From Methylococcaceae bacterium UBA6146 (lineage in GTDB: Bacteria; Pseudomonadota; Gammaproteobacteria; Methylococcales; Methylomonadaceae): DNA of 64,000 nt. Below are positions 1 to 9,244 of the stretch, piece by piece (positions within the stretch are counted from its first letter, which is position 1; each line of letters starts with the position of its first letter). The DNA is taken from assembly GCA_002422395.1 (NCBI GenBank), contig DIUY01000012.1, forward strand, positions 1 through 64,000, written 5' to 3'. The notes under the pieces are model-generated. The model saw nothing but the letters and a program-made list of their open reading frames with translations. It ran no database searches and was not told where the DNA came from. A program made the position numbers and the translations under genes.

Positions 1-3000
1 CAAGGGCAGGGACAGCCCTTGATGAAACCAGTGATGACTTGCAAAATGCGATACTCGATGCGGTAGACGAGCTGACACGCGATTTGCACGGCGATATTCT
101 GATATTCTTAAGCGGCGAGCGGGAAATCAGGGAAACCACCGATTCCTTGAAAAAACACCACCCCACGCAATATGAAATCCTGCCCTTGTATTCAAAGCTC
201 AGCGTCAGCGAACAGGAACGGGTTTTTAACCCCAAAGGCGGCAAGTTACGCATTGTTTTGGCGACCAATGTCGCGGAAACCTCATTGACGGTGCCGGGCA
301 TACGTGGTGTTATCGACACCGGCCATGCGCGTATCAGCCGTTACAGCCACCGCAGTAAAATCCAGCGGCTGCCGATAGAGCGCATCTCGCAATCGAGCGC
401 CAACCAACGGGCAGGGCGTTGCGGACGGGTCGCCGAAGGGATTTGCATCCGCTTGTATTCGCGTGAGGATTATCTGGCGCGGCCGGCGTTTACCGAGCCG
501 GAAATCATGCGCACGAATTTATCGGCCGTTATTTTACAAATGACCGCGTTGAATTTAGGCGATATTGAAGATTTTCCGTTTATCGAACCGCCGGACGAAA
601 AAATGATCCGTGACGGCAAAACCATGCTGCACGAAATCAACGCGCTGGATAAATCTGGCAAACTGACGGACATCGGCCAGCAATTGGCTAAGTTTCCGAC
701 CGACCCCAAGCTGGCGCGTATGTTGATTGCCGCGCATGAGGAAGGCTGTCTGCACGAAGTTGCAATTATTGTTGCGGCCTTGAGCATTCAAGACCCGCGC
801 GAGAAGCCTGCCGATAAAATGCCGCAGGCCGAAGCCAAACAGGCCGTATTCCGCCACCCTGAATCCGATTTCCTGTCTTTGGTGATGCTTTGGAACACCT
901 ACGAAGAACAGAAAAAACACCTGTCCAATAGCAAGTTGCGCAAATACTGTAGCGATAACTTCTTATCTTATATCAGGATGCGCGAATGGTTTGATAACCA
1001 CGCTCAGATTATACAGGTGGTGAAGGGGGATTTAAAAATGCGCGTCAATGAGGCTTTTGGGAATGGCGCTTCATTAGCAGATGACCGTTATGAAAACATC
1101 CATCGCGCCTTATTGCCCGGCTTGTTATCCAACATCGGCTTTCGCCACGAACAATACGAATATCTAGGCGCCCGCGGCCTGAAGTTTTTTATTTTTCCTG
1201 GTTCCGGTTTGCACAAACTCAAGCCTAAGTGGATTATGGCCGCCGAACAAGTCGAAACCAGCAAAGTTTATGCGCGGACGGTCGCTAGGATTGAGCCGGA
1301 GTGGATAGAGCAATGCGCCCCGCATCTGGTCAAGCACAATTATTATGACCCTCATTGGGAAAAGAAAGCCGGCCGTAGCGCCGTCTATGAGCGCACCTTG
1401 TTATACGGGCTGACTTTGCAAGCGGGGCGCAAGATACCTTATGAGCGTGTGGACGCCAAAGCGGCACGCGAGTTGTTTATTCAATCGGCGCTAGTCAGCC
1501 ATGACTACCACAGCAATGCGCCTTTTTATGCCGCCAACCAAAAGTTGCTCGAAGAGGTCGGCATGATTCAGCATAAAGGCCGCCGTGTCGATTTGGTGGA
1601 AGATGAATTATGGCTGTATTCGTTTTATGACAAGCTACTGCCGCCGGAGGTGGTCAGCGGCATTGCGCTGGATAAATGGCGCAAAACGGCTGAAAAAACT
1701 AACCCTAAAATTCTGTTTTTGACGAAAGCGGACTTGACCCGTGAGCAGGACAATATAGTTAATGACTGGGACTACCCTGACAGCAAAAAAATAGGCAATC
1801 TGACCATCGCCCTGCAATACCGGTTTGAGCCGGGCCATGATGAAGACGGCGTGACGGCGGTCATTCCGGTGCACCAGCTTAACCAAGTGTCACAAACGCC
1901 GTTTGACTGGTTAGTGCCGGGGATGCTGGCGGAAAAATGTAGTGCATTGATTAAGTCATTGCCCAAAAACATACGGAAACATTTTGTCCCCGTGCCTGAA
2001 ACCGTCAAACGCTGTTTGGAAATAGAACCGGATTTTAAAGGCGCGTTACAAGAGTGGTTAGGCAACCGTTTGCGCAAATTGACTGGGGAAGCGGTCCCGT
2101 TGTATGCATGGGCTATGGACGGTGTGACTGAGCATTTGAAAATGAATTTTCGGGTCATAGACGACCAGGGCAGGCTGCTCGACTACGGTCGGGATTTAAA
2201 AAAACTGCAACTTAAATATGCGGTCACCGCAGGCGACAGTTTCGACCAAATCGCTGCCGATGAGCTCAATTACACGGGCTGCATCCAGTGGGCTTTTGAC
2301 GATTTGCCGGAAACCTACACCTTCATCCAAAAAGGCCAAACATTCACCGGTTTTCCGGCGCTAGTCGATGAGGGCGATGCAGTTGGTGTGCGCATTTTCG
2401 ATACCCGGCAAAAAGCCGATAGCCAACACCAATCAGGCTTGCTGCGGTTGTTCCAGTTAAGGCTACGTAAAGAATGCACTTATCTGCTAAAAAACGTGCT
2501 GCAATCGGCAAGTGCCGAACTAAGTTATAGCCGCTTGCCCAAGCATCCGATTTTAGGCACCCGTCCAAGCGGCACTTATAAAGATGACATGCTGATGCTG
2601 ATTTTGCAGGGCGTTTTTATTGGTGACCGGGTAATCCGCACACAATCGGCGTTTGAACAAAGTGTGCAGGAAAATAAATCCGGCCTGATAACCGCTGCCA
2701 GTGCCGCAGCTAAAATCACCTTGGAAATTATGGCGCTGTACAATGCCATCCAAACCCAATTGCAGCGCTTGAATGCCGCCGATCCGTTGGCCAAAGACGT
2801 CGGCGAGCAGTTGAACTTACTGGTTTATGGCGGGTTTGTCCGTAACACGCCTTACCCACAATTACAGGCCATACCCCGCTACCTTAAGGCCATCGGTTAT
2901 CGGTTGGATAAGTTTGACAACAACCCGCAAAAAGTTCAGGAAATAAATCGCTACGCCACGCGTTACTGGAAAGAGGTGGAGAAAAAAGCCCCAAAAGACG

Positions 3001-3137
3001 GTATGTGTCCCGAACTTGAACCGTTCCGCTGGATGTTGGAAGAGTTTAGGGTTTCATTATTTGCCCAGCATTTAAAAACCGCCTATCCGGTGTCCGCCAA
3101 ACGGCTGGATAAGGCATGGGATGACAGGGGGAATTAA
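1..3137 (+). CDS. hrpA: ATP-dependent RNA helicase HrpA, 3' part (5' end outside window)
   Basis: DEAH-box RNA helicase. The reading frame is open through base 1, so the gene starts upstream and about 1045 codons are visible; the family is usually about 1300 residues. The Walker A and DEAH motifs are therefore outside the window. What is visible is the second RecA domain: motif IV-like ILIFLSGEREI, motif V ATNVAETSLTVPG and motif VI QRAGRCGR, all within the first 140 codons. These are followed by the helicase-associated and OB-fold regions and a long C-terminal DUF3418-type region typical of bacterial HrpA. In E. coli HrpA acts on ribosomes and mRNA. The gene runs convergently towards ctpA, with about 300 bp between them. 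The truncation is a window edge, not a defect. Confidence 0.95.
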   Translation, partial: RAGTALDETSDDLQNAILDAVDELTRDLHGDILIFLSGEREIRETTDSLKKHHPTQYEILPLYSKLSVSEQERVFNPKGGKLRIVLATNVAETSLTVPGIRGVIDTGHARISRYSHRSKIQRLPIERISQSSANQRAGRCGRVAEGICIRLYSREDYLARPAFTEPEIMRTNLSAVILQMTALNLGDIEDFPFIEPPDEKMIRDGKTMLHEINALDKSGKLTDIGQQLAKFPTDPKLARMLIAAHEEGCLHEVAIIVAALSIQDPREKPADKMPQAEAKQAVFRHPESDFLSLVMLWNTYEEQKKHLSNSKLRKYCSDNFLSYIRMREWFDNHAQIIQVVKGDLKMRVNEAFGNGASLADDRYENIHRALLPGLLSNIGFRHEQYEYLGARGLKFFIFPGSGLHKLKPKWIMAAEQVETSKVYARTVARIEPEWIEQCAPHLVKHNYYDPHWEKKAGRSAVYERTLLYGLTLQAGRKIPYERVDAKAARELFIQSALVSHDYHSNAPFYAANQKLLEEVGMIQHKGRRVDLVEDELWLYSFYDKLLPPEVVSGIALDKWRKTAEKTNPKILFLTKADLTREQDNIVNDWDYPDSKKIGNLTIALQYRFEPGHDEDGVTAVIPVHQLNQVSQTPFDWLVPGMLAEKCSALIKSLPKNIRKHFVPVPETVKRCLEIEPDFKGALQEWLGNRLRKLTGEAVPLYAWAMDGVTEHLKMNFRVIDDQGRLLDYGRDLKKLQLKYAVTAGDSFDQIAADELNYTGCIQWAFDDLPETYTFIQKGQTFTGFPALVDEGDAVGVRIFDTRQKADSQHQSGLLRLFQLRLRKECTYLLKNVLQSASAELSYSRLPKHPILGTRPSGTYKDDMLMLILQGVFIGDRVIRTQSAFEQSVQENKSGLITAASAAAKITLEIMALYNAIQTQLQRLNAADPLAKDVGEQLNLLVYGGFVRNTPYPQLQAIPRYLKAIGYRLDKFDNNPQKVQEINRYATRYWKEVEKKAPKDGMCPELEPFRWMLEEFRVSLFAQHLKTAYPVSAKRLDKAWDDRGN

Positions 3138-3438
3138 AGGGAGGAGGGGCTTTAATCGACAGATTGAAAAACAGTTGGCTATTTAAAAAATAATGATGGT
3201 TAGACGGAAACCGCTTTTTGGGTCGCCCATGCCGCAAGCCGCTAAAGGGTTGCCAGTTGCCAATCCAAAGCAGTCGTGCCTCACCCGCCACCAACCGGAC
3301 ATTAAAAGCTGGCGTCCTTGGTGGCGGTTTTGAACTGACGGAGCATTTAAACCGCCTTGCTGGCAAGGGAAAGGGCAGAAATATTTTCAGGCCAATTTCC
3401 GTTTAACCATTATCTGCTTTTTTACCCATTTAGGCAGG
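3138..3438. other. Intergenic region between convergent hrpA and ctpA
   Basis: About 300 bp without a convincing gene. Short frames on both strands lack a ribosome-binding site and resemble no known protein. The region contains a 10-bp inverted repeat followed by T residues (listed separately) and a small palindrome, CCTTGCTGGCAAGG, near 3355-3368. Confidence 0.6.
3285..3331 (+). terminator. Possible terminator downstream of hrpA
   Basis: Perfect inverted repeat CCGCCACCAA (3285-3294) and TTGGTGGCGG (3318-3327) followed by TTTT. The 23-nt loop is long and the hairpin lies about 150 nt after the hrpA stop, so this is only a candidate Rho-independent terminator. Confidence 0.4.
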
Positions 3439-4752
3439 TCACTTTTTCAGGATACTAATGCCTTTTAATAGGTTTAGTGCTTCATACAGGGAGTAATCCT
3501 GGATTTCGAGGGCTTCTTTGTCTTTGTCAGAAACGGGTGTATTGCCATTTGTGGTTTTGCCGTTTTTCAAGTGGCCGGACAAGTCCGCTTCTTTGACTGG
3601 GGTAAAGGCGGCCTTATCGAGTGATTCCAGCTTAACATGTGCCAATGTTATGTCCGGTTCGATGCCTTCGGCCTGTATGGAGCGCCCAGAAGGGGTGTAA
3701 TAACGCGCTGTCGTTAATTTGACAGCCGCGCCGTTACTGGTGGGCAGGATAGTTTGCACGGAACCTTTGCCAAACGATTTTTCCCCCATGATAATGGCGC
3801 GTTTTTGATCTTGAAGGGCGCCGGCAACAATTTCCGAGGCGGATGCTGAACCTGCGTTAATCAGCACGACCATCGGGGCGTCGTTAATGAAATCATCGGG
3901 CGCGGCGTTAAAGCGCATTTCTGAGTTTTCAATGCGCCCTTCGGTATAAACAATCAGGCCGTTTCTTAAAAATGCGTCACTGACTTTAACAGCCGCTTCT
4001 AAGACACCACCAGGATTGTTCCTTAGATCCAATATTAATCCTTTTAAGTTACCGCCATTTTCTTTTTTAAGTGCGGCCAGTGCTTCTTCAAGATTGTCGC
4101 CGGTTCCTGATTGGAAGCTACTGATGCGCACATAGCCATAATTTTTCTCCAACATCCGGCTTTTGACGCTTTTGACTTTTATGATGTCGCGGGTGATGGT
4201 GAGCTTTAAGGGCGCTTCTGCGCCTTCGCGCACGACCGTCAGGGCTATCTTGCTGCCAGGTTCGCCGCGCATGGTTTTTACGGCATCATTTAAGCTCATG
4301 CCTTTTACGGGCTTTTCGTCGAGTTTGACAATCAGGTCGCCGGCTTTTATGCCCGCCCGCTGCGCGGGGGTGTCGTCAATCGGCGAGACAACTTTAATAA
4401 AGCCGTTTTCCATAGTCACTTCTATGCCTAAGCCGCCAAATTGGCCGGTCGTGCCTTCCTTTAATTCTTGGTATTCATCCGCCACGAGATAAGCGGAGTG
4501 TGGGTCAAGGCCGCTCAACATACCCCGAATGGCATCTTCCAGTAATTTCTTATCTGAAACAGGCTCAACATAATCGCGCTTAATACGGCCAAAAATTTCG
4601 GTGAATGTCCGCAAGTCTTCAAAGGGTAATGTTTCGGAATCAGTGGCCGCCTCGCCATTATCACGATCAGCAAAGACACTGCCACACGTGCCCATAAAAA
4701 CGCCCAACATAATTCCTAAGGACAAAATGAAAATACTTTTTTTGTTTAGCAT
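3439..4752 (-). CDS. ctpA: C-terminal processing peptidase (S41 family)
   Basis: Periplasmic or secreted serine protease of the CtpA/Prc family, 437 residues. Order of parts: N-terminal signal or anchor segment (residues 5-29), a PDZ domain (about 105-175, with GGLGIEV and AGIKAGDLIVKLD), then the S41 protease core. The Ser/Lys dyad is visible as Ser304 in GSASASEI and Lys329 in FGKGSVQ; the 25-residue spacing equals that of E. coli Prc. Such proteases trim C-termini of envelope proteins and often act on peptidoglycan hydrolases or their regulators. It lies downstream of envC on the same strand (159-bp gap), third in a gpmI-envC-ctpA order, which fits a role in cell-wall remodelling. Start ATG at 4752. 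Confidence 0.93.
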   Translation of the reverse strand: MLNKKSIFILSLGIMLGVFMGTCGSVFADRDNGEAATDSETLPFEDLRTFTEIFGRIKRDYVEPVSDKKLLEDAIRGMLSGLDPHSAYLVADEYQELKEGTTGQFGGLGIEVTMENGFIKVVSPIDDTPAQRAGIKAGDLIVKLDEKPVKGMSLNDAVKTMRGEPGSKIALTVVREGAEAPLKLTITRDIIKVKSVKSRMLEKNYGYVRISSFQSGTGDNLEEALAALKKENGGNLKGLILDLRNNPGGVLEAAVKVSDAFLRNGLIVYTEGRIENSEMRFNAAPDDFINDAPMVVLINAGSASASEIVAGALQDQKRAIIMGEKSFGKGSVQTILPTSNGAAVKLTTARYYTPSGRSIQAEGIEPDITLAHVKLESLDKAAFTPVKEADLSGHLKNGKTTNGNTPVSDKDKEALEIQDYSLYEALNLLKGISILKK

Positions 4753-4911
4753 GTGTCTTTAAACTCCAAATCCTCTATTGTCTTACAGTTAGATTATCTA
4801 ACGATTAATTTTTAGTGGCCAGCCAGCATTATAAATAGTGGCTAACAACTTATCGGCCCCACCCCGGAGTGTGGGGATCAATAACACGCCCTAACGCGCT
4901 TGAAAAGGCTT

Positions 4912-6093
4912 TTAGTTTTGGCACCATTCCTGCGGATTTATCGGTATGCCTTTTTTGCGTATGCCAAAATAGAGCCCCGATTCGCGGCGGCCGCCACTTT
5001 GGCCGACAGCAGCAATAACTTCACCTGCAGTCACTGTATCATTTTTATGCTTGTACAGACTTTGGTTGAAGGCATAAAGCGTCATGTAATCATTGCCATG
5101 GTCGATAATCATTAAGTAACCGTAGCCTCTAAGCCATTGCGCAAAAGATACTGTGCCACTGGCAACCGCTTGTATTTCTTTGCCTTCTTTGGCATTAATC
5201 AAAACCCCATCCCAAACCCTTCCGCCCTTGGCGCTGCCAAACTTTTGCGTTAACGGGCCCTCAACCGGCCAAGGCAACCTTCCTTTAAGTGCGGTGAAGT
5301 TAATTGTCGTGTTTGGCGACGCGTTTTTGGGCGGCGCGTCTTCATGGGTAGTATCCGAAACATTTTTGTTGCCGGTCTCAATTGCAGAATGGGCATTGGG
5401 CAACGAATCAATTAATGCTTTTAAGGTGCTTTCGCTGTCTTGCAGATAGCCTAATTGTTCTTGCAAGGAAGCTGAATTGGCTATATGGGTGAGCAATTCA
5501 TCGCGTTGCTTTCTAATGTCCTTAAGCGTAGCCTGTTCAGTTTTCTTTTGTTGCAGATTTTGCTCCAATAGTTCCGTTTCGGCCTGCTTTTGTTTGTCCA
5601 GTTGCTCCAGTTGCGCCATAGTGGCTTCAAGTTGCGCTATTTTTGCCAGCCGGGCGCTGTTGAGACGTTGATAATACACCATCATCCGGCTGGACAAGCT
5701 AGGGTCTTGCTGATTAAGCATCAATTTAAGCGTTTCTTGTCGCCCCGTTTTATAAGCGGCTTTTACTTGCTCAGCGAGTTCTTTGCTTTCTTGATCCGCC
5801 TGGCGTTGGTGGATCTGTATGTCCTGGCGGATATGGTCTAAATGGCGGCGATTTTGGTCAACTTTGGTATGCAAAGTCCGCAATAATGCGGCTGTTTCGC
5901 CATAACGCGTCTCCACTTCTGAAAGCAACTGCTCCACGCTATTTTTTTGGGCGCGGACTTGCTGTCTACTCCATTCGGCTGTGCTGCTGTCTGCGGCGGT
6001 TGTGTCAAATTGCCCGTTAGTGTCGGCATCATTAGCCGCCGCCAGTTGCGGTTGCCATGATGCCAGAAAAATACAAAAAATGGTTTTTAACAA
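4912..6093 (-). CDS. envC: EnvC-like murein hydrolase activator
   Basis: 393-residue periplasmic protein with a short signal peptide (about 1-20), a long coiled coil (about 45-210) and a C-terminal LytM/M23 domain (about 271-393). In true M23 peptidases zinc is held by HxxxD and HxH motifs. Here the matching positions read RVWDG and LYFGIR, so the zinc ligands are missing, as in E. coli EnvC, which does not cut peptidoglycan but activates amidases AmiA/AmiB at the septum. The GYGYLMIIDHG and GQSGG segments match that family. It begins 4 nt after the gpmI stop with an apparent TTG start and no clear Shine-Dalgarno, suggesting translational coupling. The gpmI-envC order is the same as in E. coli. 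Confidence 0.88.
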   Translation of the reverse strand: MLKTIFCIFLASWQPQLAAANDADTNGQFDTTAADSSTAEWSRQQVRAQKNSVEQLLSEVETRYGETAALLRTLHTKVDQNRRHLDHIRQDIQIHQRQADQESKELAEQVKAAYKTGRQETLKLMLNQQDPSLSSRMMVYYQRLNSARLAKIAQLEATMAQLEQLDKQKQAETELLEQNLQQKKTEQATLKDIRKQRDELLTHIANSASLQEQLGYLQDSESTLKALIDSLPNAHSAIETGNKNVSDTTHEDAPPKNASPNTTINFTALKGRLPWPVEGPLTQKFGSAKGGRVWDGVLINAKEGKEIQAVASGTVSFAQWLRGYGYLMIIDHGNDYMTLYAFNQSLYKHKNDTVTAGEVIAAVGQSGGRRESGLYFGIRKKGIPINPQEWCQN

Positions 6094-6097
6094 GCTA

Positions 6098-7642
6098 TCA
6101 AGCCGATTTGATAAGGGACTTTCCTGTCATTTCAGCTGGCTTTGCGATACCTAAAATGGCCAGCATAGTGGGCGCCAAGTCTGACAAGCTACCACCTTCT
6201 GCCAGTGCCTGGTCGCCGCAGACATAAACTAATGGCACCGGGTTAGTGGTGTGTGCCGTATGGGGTTGCCCGGTTTCTTTGTCGACCATTTGTTCGATAT
6301 TGCCATGATCGGCCGTCAGGAGCAGTTGGCCGCCAACTTTTTGCAGTGCCTCAACAATGCGCTGCAATGCACGGTCAACCGCTTCCACAGCGAGCACAGC
6401 TGCCGGAATGACGCCAGTATGGCCGACCATGTCGCAATTGGCATAGTTGCAGATGATGACATCGTATTTGCCGCCCGTAATGGCTTCTACCAGATGGTCA
6501 GTGACCTCGACCGAATTCATTTCTGGTTGCATGTCGTAAGTCCTGACTTTAGGCGAGGGCACCAAGATACGGTCTTCACCCGGAAACGGCGTGTCGATGC
6601 CGCCATTTAGGAAAAAGGTGACATGGGCATATTTTTCGGTTTCCGCCAGCCTTAGTTGGGTCATACCTAAGTTCGACAGCACTTCGCCCAAGCCATTTTT
6701 TATATCGACTGATGGGAATACGACATCATAATCGAAATCTTGATGGTATTCGGTCAACGTGCAGAAATAACCGGTATGTGCTGCGCGGCCACGCTCAAAG
6801 GCGTCGAATGTGGGGGAGGTCAGGGCTTGGGATATTTCGCGGGCGCGGTCGGCACGGAAATTCATGAAGACGACAGAGTCTTCAGGATCAAGCGAGGCAC
6901 TACGGCCTTCAGTGTCCAAAATGGCGGTTGGCAGGACAAACTCATCGGTTTCACCGCGTGCATAAGCCGCTTCTAAGCCAGCTAACGCAGAAGGCGCAGC
7001 AAAACTGCCTTCACCTTTGGCTATTAGGTCATAGCCTTGTTTGACCCTATCCCAGCGGTTGTCACGGTCCATTGCATAGAACCGCCCAACGATAGAAACA
7101 AAACGGCCCGTGCCGAGTTCGGCAAATTTGGCTTCCAATAAGGCAATCGAAGAGCCCGCGCTTTTTGGCGGCACATCGCGGCCATCCAGAAAACCGTGCA
7201 GATAAATTTTCTTCAACCCACGTTTGGCGGCCATTTCAACCAAAGCGACAAGCTGGTTTTCATGGCTGTGCACACCGCCAGCGGACAGCAAGCCTAAAAT
7301 ATGCAGGGCTTTGCCGTTATTTTTGGCCTGATCAATGGCGCGGCACAGGACAGGATTGGTGAAAAAGCTGCCGTCTTTAATGGCGTCATTGACTTTGGAA
7401 AAGTCCTGCGGGACGTAACGGCCTGAACCAATATGGATATGGCCGACTTCTGAGTTGCCCATTTGGTCATCAGGCAAGCCTACGACATTACCCGAACAGT
7501 TTAGCAAGGTCATGGGATAATCTTTTTGCAGGCGGTCCCAGCATGGGGTCTGTGCCATTGCAATCGCGTTATTTTCTTGCTCCGTTGAGTGACCGAACCC
7601 ATCAAGGATCAGTAATACTAAAGGCTTTGGTCGATGCGACAT
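6098..7642 (-). CDS. gpmI: 2,3-bisphosphoglycerate-independent phosphoglycerate mutase
   Basis: Interconverts 3- and 2-phosphoglycerate in glycolysis and gluconeogenesis; cytosolic, Mn-dependent. The protein has 514 residues, the normal family length. Metal and catalytic motifs are visible: LLILDGFG (Asp14), the phosphoserine loop GNSEVGH (Ser64), HGFLDGRDVPP, DRDNRWDR and C-terminal TADHGNIEQM plus HTAHTTNPVP. ATG start at 7642. It is divergent from the arsR-rhodanese-secB-gpsA run; the 280-bp spacer must hold the promoters of both sides. In E. coli the same gene pair (gpmM-envC) faces yibN-grxC-secB-gpsA, so the arrangement is ancestral. Confidence 0.97.
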   Translation of the reverse strand: MSHRPKPLVLLILDGFGHSTEQENNAIAMAQTPCWDRLQKDYPMTLLNCSGNVVGLPDDQMGNSEVGHIHIGSGRYVPQDFSKVNDAIKDGSFFTNPVLCRAIDQAKNNGKALHILGLLSAGGVHSHENQLVALVEMAAKRGLKKIYLHGFLDGRDVPPKSAGSSIALLEAKFAELGTGRFVSIVGRFYAMDRDNRWDRVKQGYDLIAKGEGSFAAPSALAGLEAAYARGETDEFVLPTAILDTEGRSASLDPEDSVVFMNFRADRAREISQALTSPTFDAFERGRAAHTGYFCTLTEYHQDFDYDVVFPSVDIKNGLGEVLSNLGMTQLRLAETEKYAHVTFFLNGGIDTPFPGEDRILVPSPKVRTYDMQPEMNSVEVTDHLVEAITGGKYDVIICNYANCDMVGHTGVIPAAVLAVEAVDRALQRIVEALQKVGGQLLLTADHGNIEQMVDKETGQPHTAHTTNPVPLVYVCGDQALAEGGSLSDLAPTMLAILGIAKPAEMTGKSLIKSA

Positions 7643-7814
7643 GGTTTATTTATCTCCTGGCACTAAAAATAAAATCCGCAACAGAGTGCGGACATAAACA
7701 AAAGCAAATGACATGCCCGTATTATCCATTACCCAAAACAATCAAAAATAAGGTATCATTTTGCAGGATTTACAGATTTCTACAGCTTGGTACATAGCCA
7801 AACCGGACTTATCA

Positions 7815-7828
7815 AATATGATTATATT
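7815..7828. promoter_or_regulatory. Candidate operator upstream of the ArsR-family gene
   Basis: AT-rich imperfect palindrome, AATAT (7815-7819) and ATATT (7824-7828) with a 4-nt spacer, about 95 bp before the regulator start. A TATAAA box lies about 20 bp downstream, so a repressor bound here would overlap a promoter. ArsR/BigR-type repressors bind short AT-rich inverted repeats and usually autoregulate. Position and symmetry are the only evidence. Confidence 0.3.
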
Positions 7829-7922
7829 AATACACGTTGCCAAGTTGTGTATAAATAATTCTTTGTGGAATCTTTGAATTTAAAAGGAGACCCCATACAT
7901 CAAACTAGGATTAAGCAGTTCT

Positions 7923-8237
7923 ATGGACATAAAAAACGAACATATTTTATATGAAGATTCCGACATAACCAAAGCGGCACGCTGCCTTAAAGCCATGTCG
8001 CATCCCTTGCGGTTAAAAATATTGTGCGTTCTTGGTAATCAGTCAATTAGTGTGCAAGATATAGTCGAGCAAGTTGGCACAAGTCAAAGCAACATTTCCC
8101 AGCACTTATCCATTCTTAGAGAAAAAAATATTCTTGGCTGTAAAAAAGAGGCTAATAGGGTGTATTACTTTATCGATGATGAACGTATGTTGCAGTTGAT
8201 TAAAATGATGCGCGATGTTTTTTGCCACAAATCCTGA
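7923..8237 (+). CDS. ArsR-family transcriptional regulator, candidate persulfide sensor (BigR/SqrR/YgaV-like)
   Basis: 104-residue winged-helix repressor: CLKAMSHPLRLKILCVL (helix 1-2), the recognition helix region TSQSNISQHLSILREK, and the beta-wing NRVYYFIDD. The metal-binding CVC motif of arsenic sensors is absent (SVQDI stands there). Four cysteines are present (21, 35, 73, 101). Cys35 and Cys101 are 66 residues apart, the same spacing as the redox pair of SqrR (41/107) and BigR (42/108), which sense sulfide or persulfide. The next gene encodes a membrane rhodanese, and E. coli YgaV/YgaP shows the same pairing. Control of the rhodanese operon by sulfane sulfur is inference. A Shine-Dalgarno-like AGGA lies rather far (13 nt) from the ATG. 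Confidence 0.8.
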   Translation: MDIKNEHILYEDSDITKAARCLKAMSHPLRLKILCVLGNQSISVQDIVEQVGTSQSNISQHLSILREKNILGCKKEANRVYYFIDDERMLQLIKMMRDVFCHKS

Positions 8238-8275
8238 TTTATTTTTACTAGCCAATTTTACTTACTCAAAACGTT

Positions 8276-8725
8276 ATGGACCGTTATATAGAATTCATCT
8301 TAAACCACTATATCCTTTCGCTAGGATTAGTTATTGTCACTTATTTGCTGATACAGGATTTGCTGGACTCGGTTTTTATAAAATTTTCTTGGATATCGCC
8401 TTTACAGGTTGTCGCCAAATTAAATCAGGAGGATGTGCTGATTATTGATGTCCGTGAGCCTACCGAGTTTACCCAAAGCCATATTGATAAGGCTGTAAAC
8501 ACACCGCTAAGCTCATTGAACGAGCGGCTTGCCAAGTTGGAAGCACATAAAAAGACACCTGTCGTGATTATTTGCCAAAGTGGCACACGTTCGGCTTCAG
8601 CGGGTAAAATACTCACTAAAGCAGGGTTTGAACAAGTGTTTGCCATGACTGGTGGTATGCAGGCTTGGGAAGAGCATTATAAATTACCCATAAAAGTAAC
8701 CAGCAAAAGCAAAGCGAAAGCTTGA
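8276..8725 (+). CDS. Membrane-anchored rhodanese-like protein (YibN-like)
   Basis: 149 residues: one N-terminal membrane segment (about 12-35) and a single rhodanese domain (about 42-140). The active-site loop is CQSGTRS with the catalytic Cys at 100, so persulfide transfer is plausible, unlike inactive rhodanese homologues. It precedes secB and gpsA, as yibN does in E. coli. The grxC usually found between them is absent here. It follows the ArsR-family gene by 38 bp and probably shares its transcript. Substrate unknown. Confidence 0.88.
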   Translation: MDRYIEFILNHYILSLGLVIVTYLLIQDLLDSVFIKFSWISPLQVVAKLNQEDVLIIDVREPTEFTQSHIDKAVNTPLSSLNERLAKLEAHKKTPVVIICQSGTRSASAGKILTKAGFEQVFAMTGGMQAWEEHYKLPIKVTSKSKAKA

Positions 8726-8776
8726 TTTTTTGCTACTTGAACCACCCCTTAACATTAACCCACAACACATATAATC

Positions 8777-9238
8777 ATGGCTGAAGAAAACAACTTAGAA
8801 AGACAATTTTCCATTCAAAAAATTTACACTAAAGACCTGTCGTTTGAGACACCGAACACGCCCGCTATTTTTACCGAGAAATGGGAACCAGCGGTTGATT
8901 TTAATTTGGCAACCAATGCCAGGCCGTTGGAAGACACCCTGTACGAAATTTCTTTAACTGTGACTATTACGGTTAAATGCGGTGAAGCGACAGCCTATCT
9001 TGTCGAAGTCAATCAAGCGGGTATTTTTACGTTAGTTGGTTTTCCTGAGCAGGAAATGGGGCCTATGGTCGGCAGTTTCTGTCCAAACATACTCTTCCCT
9101 TATGCCCGTGAAGCGGTTTCTGATCTGGTCTCTAAGGGCGGTTTCCAGCAGCTGCTGCTAGCACCTGTCAATTTTGATGCGTTGTATTCACAGCATTTGC
9201 AACAATTGCAGCAACAGGCGTCCGGCACCATCAATTAG
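8777..9238 (+). CDS. secB: Protein-export chaperone SecB
   Basis: 153-residue cytosolic chaperone that holds preproteins unfolded and delivers them to SecA. The sequence carries family hallmarks: IYTKDLSFE near the N-terminus, WEP-VDFNLAT, EISLTVTITVK, and GFPEQEMGPMVGSFCPNILFPYAREAVSDL. The C-terminal tail is Gln-rich. It lies 51 bp after the rhodanese gene and just before gpsA, the conserved gammaproteobacterial order. Confidence 0.97.
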   Translation: MAEENNLERQFSIQKIYTKDLSFETPNTPAIFTEKWEPAVDFNLATNARPLEDTLYEISLTVTITVKCGEATAYLVEVNQAGIFTLVGFPEQEMGPMVGSFCPNILFPYAREAVSDLVSKGGFQQLLLAPVNFDALYSQHLQQLQQQASGTIN

Positions 9239-9244
9239 TCATTG

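Noticed and set aside
1..3137. Truncated or pseudogenised hrpA lacking the first helicase domain
   Set aside because: The frame is open to the first base, so the missing N-terminal part is simply outside the window.
3046..3406. Small coding frames on both strands between hrpA and ctpA
   Set aside because: No ribosome-binding sites, unusual composition, and one overlaps the end of hrpA antisense; they look like chance frames.
7923..8237. Regulator of the arsI-arsC arsenic genes
   Set aside because: It is an ArsR-family protein by fold only: it lacks the CVC arsenic motif, lies 11 kb from arsI-arsC and precedes a rhodanese gene, so a sulfur-sensing role fits better.
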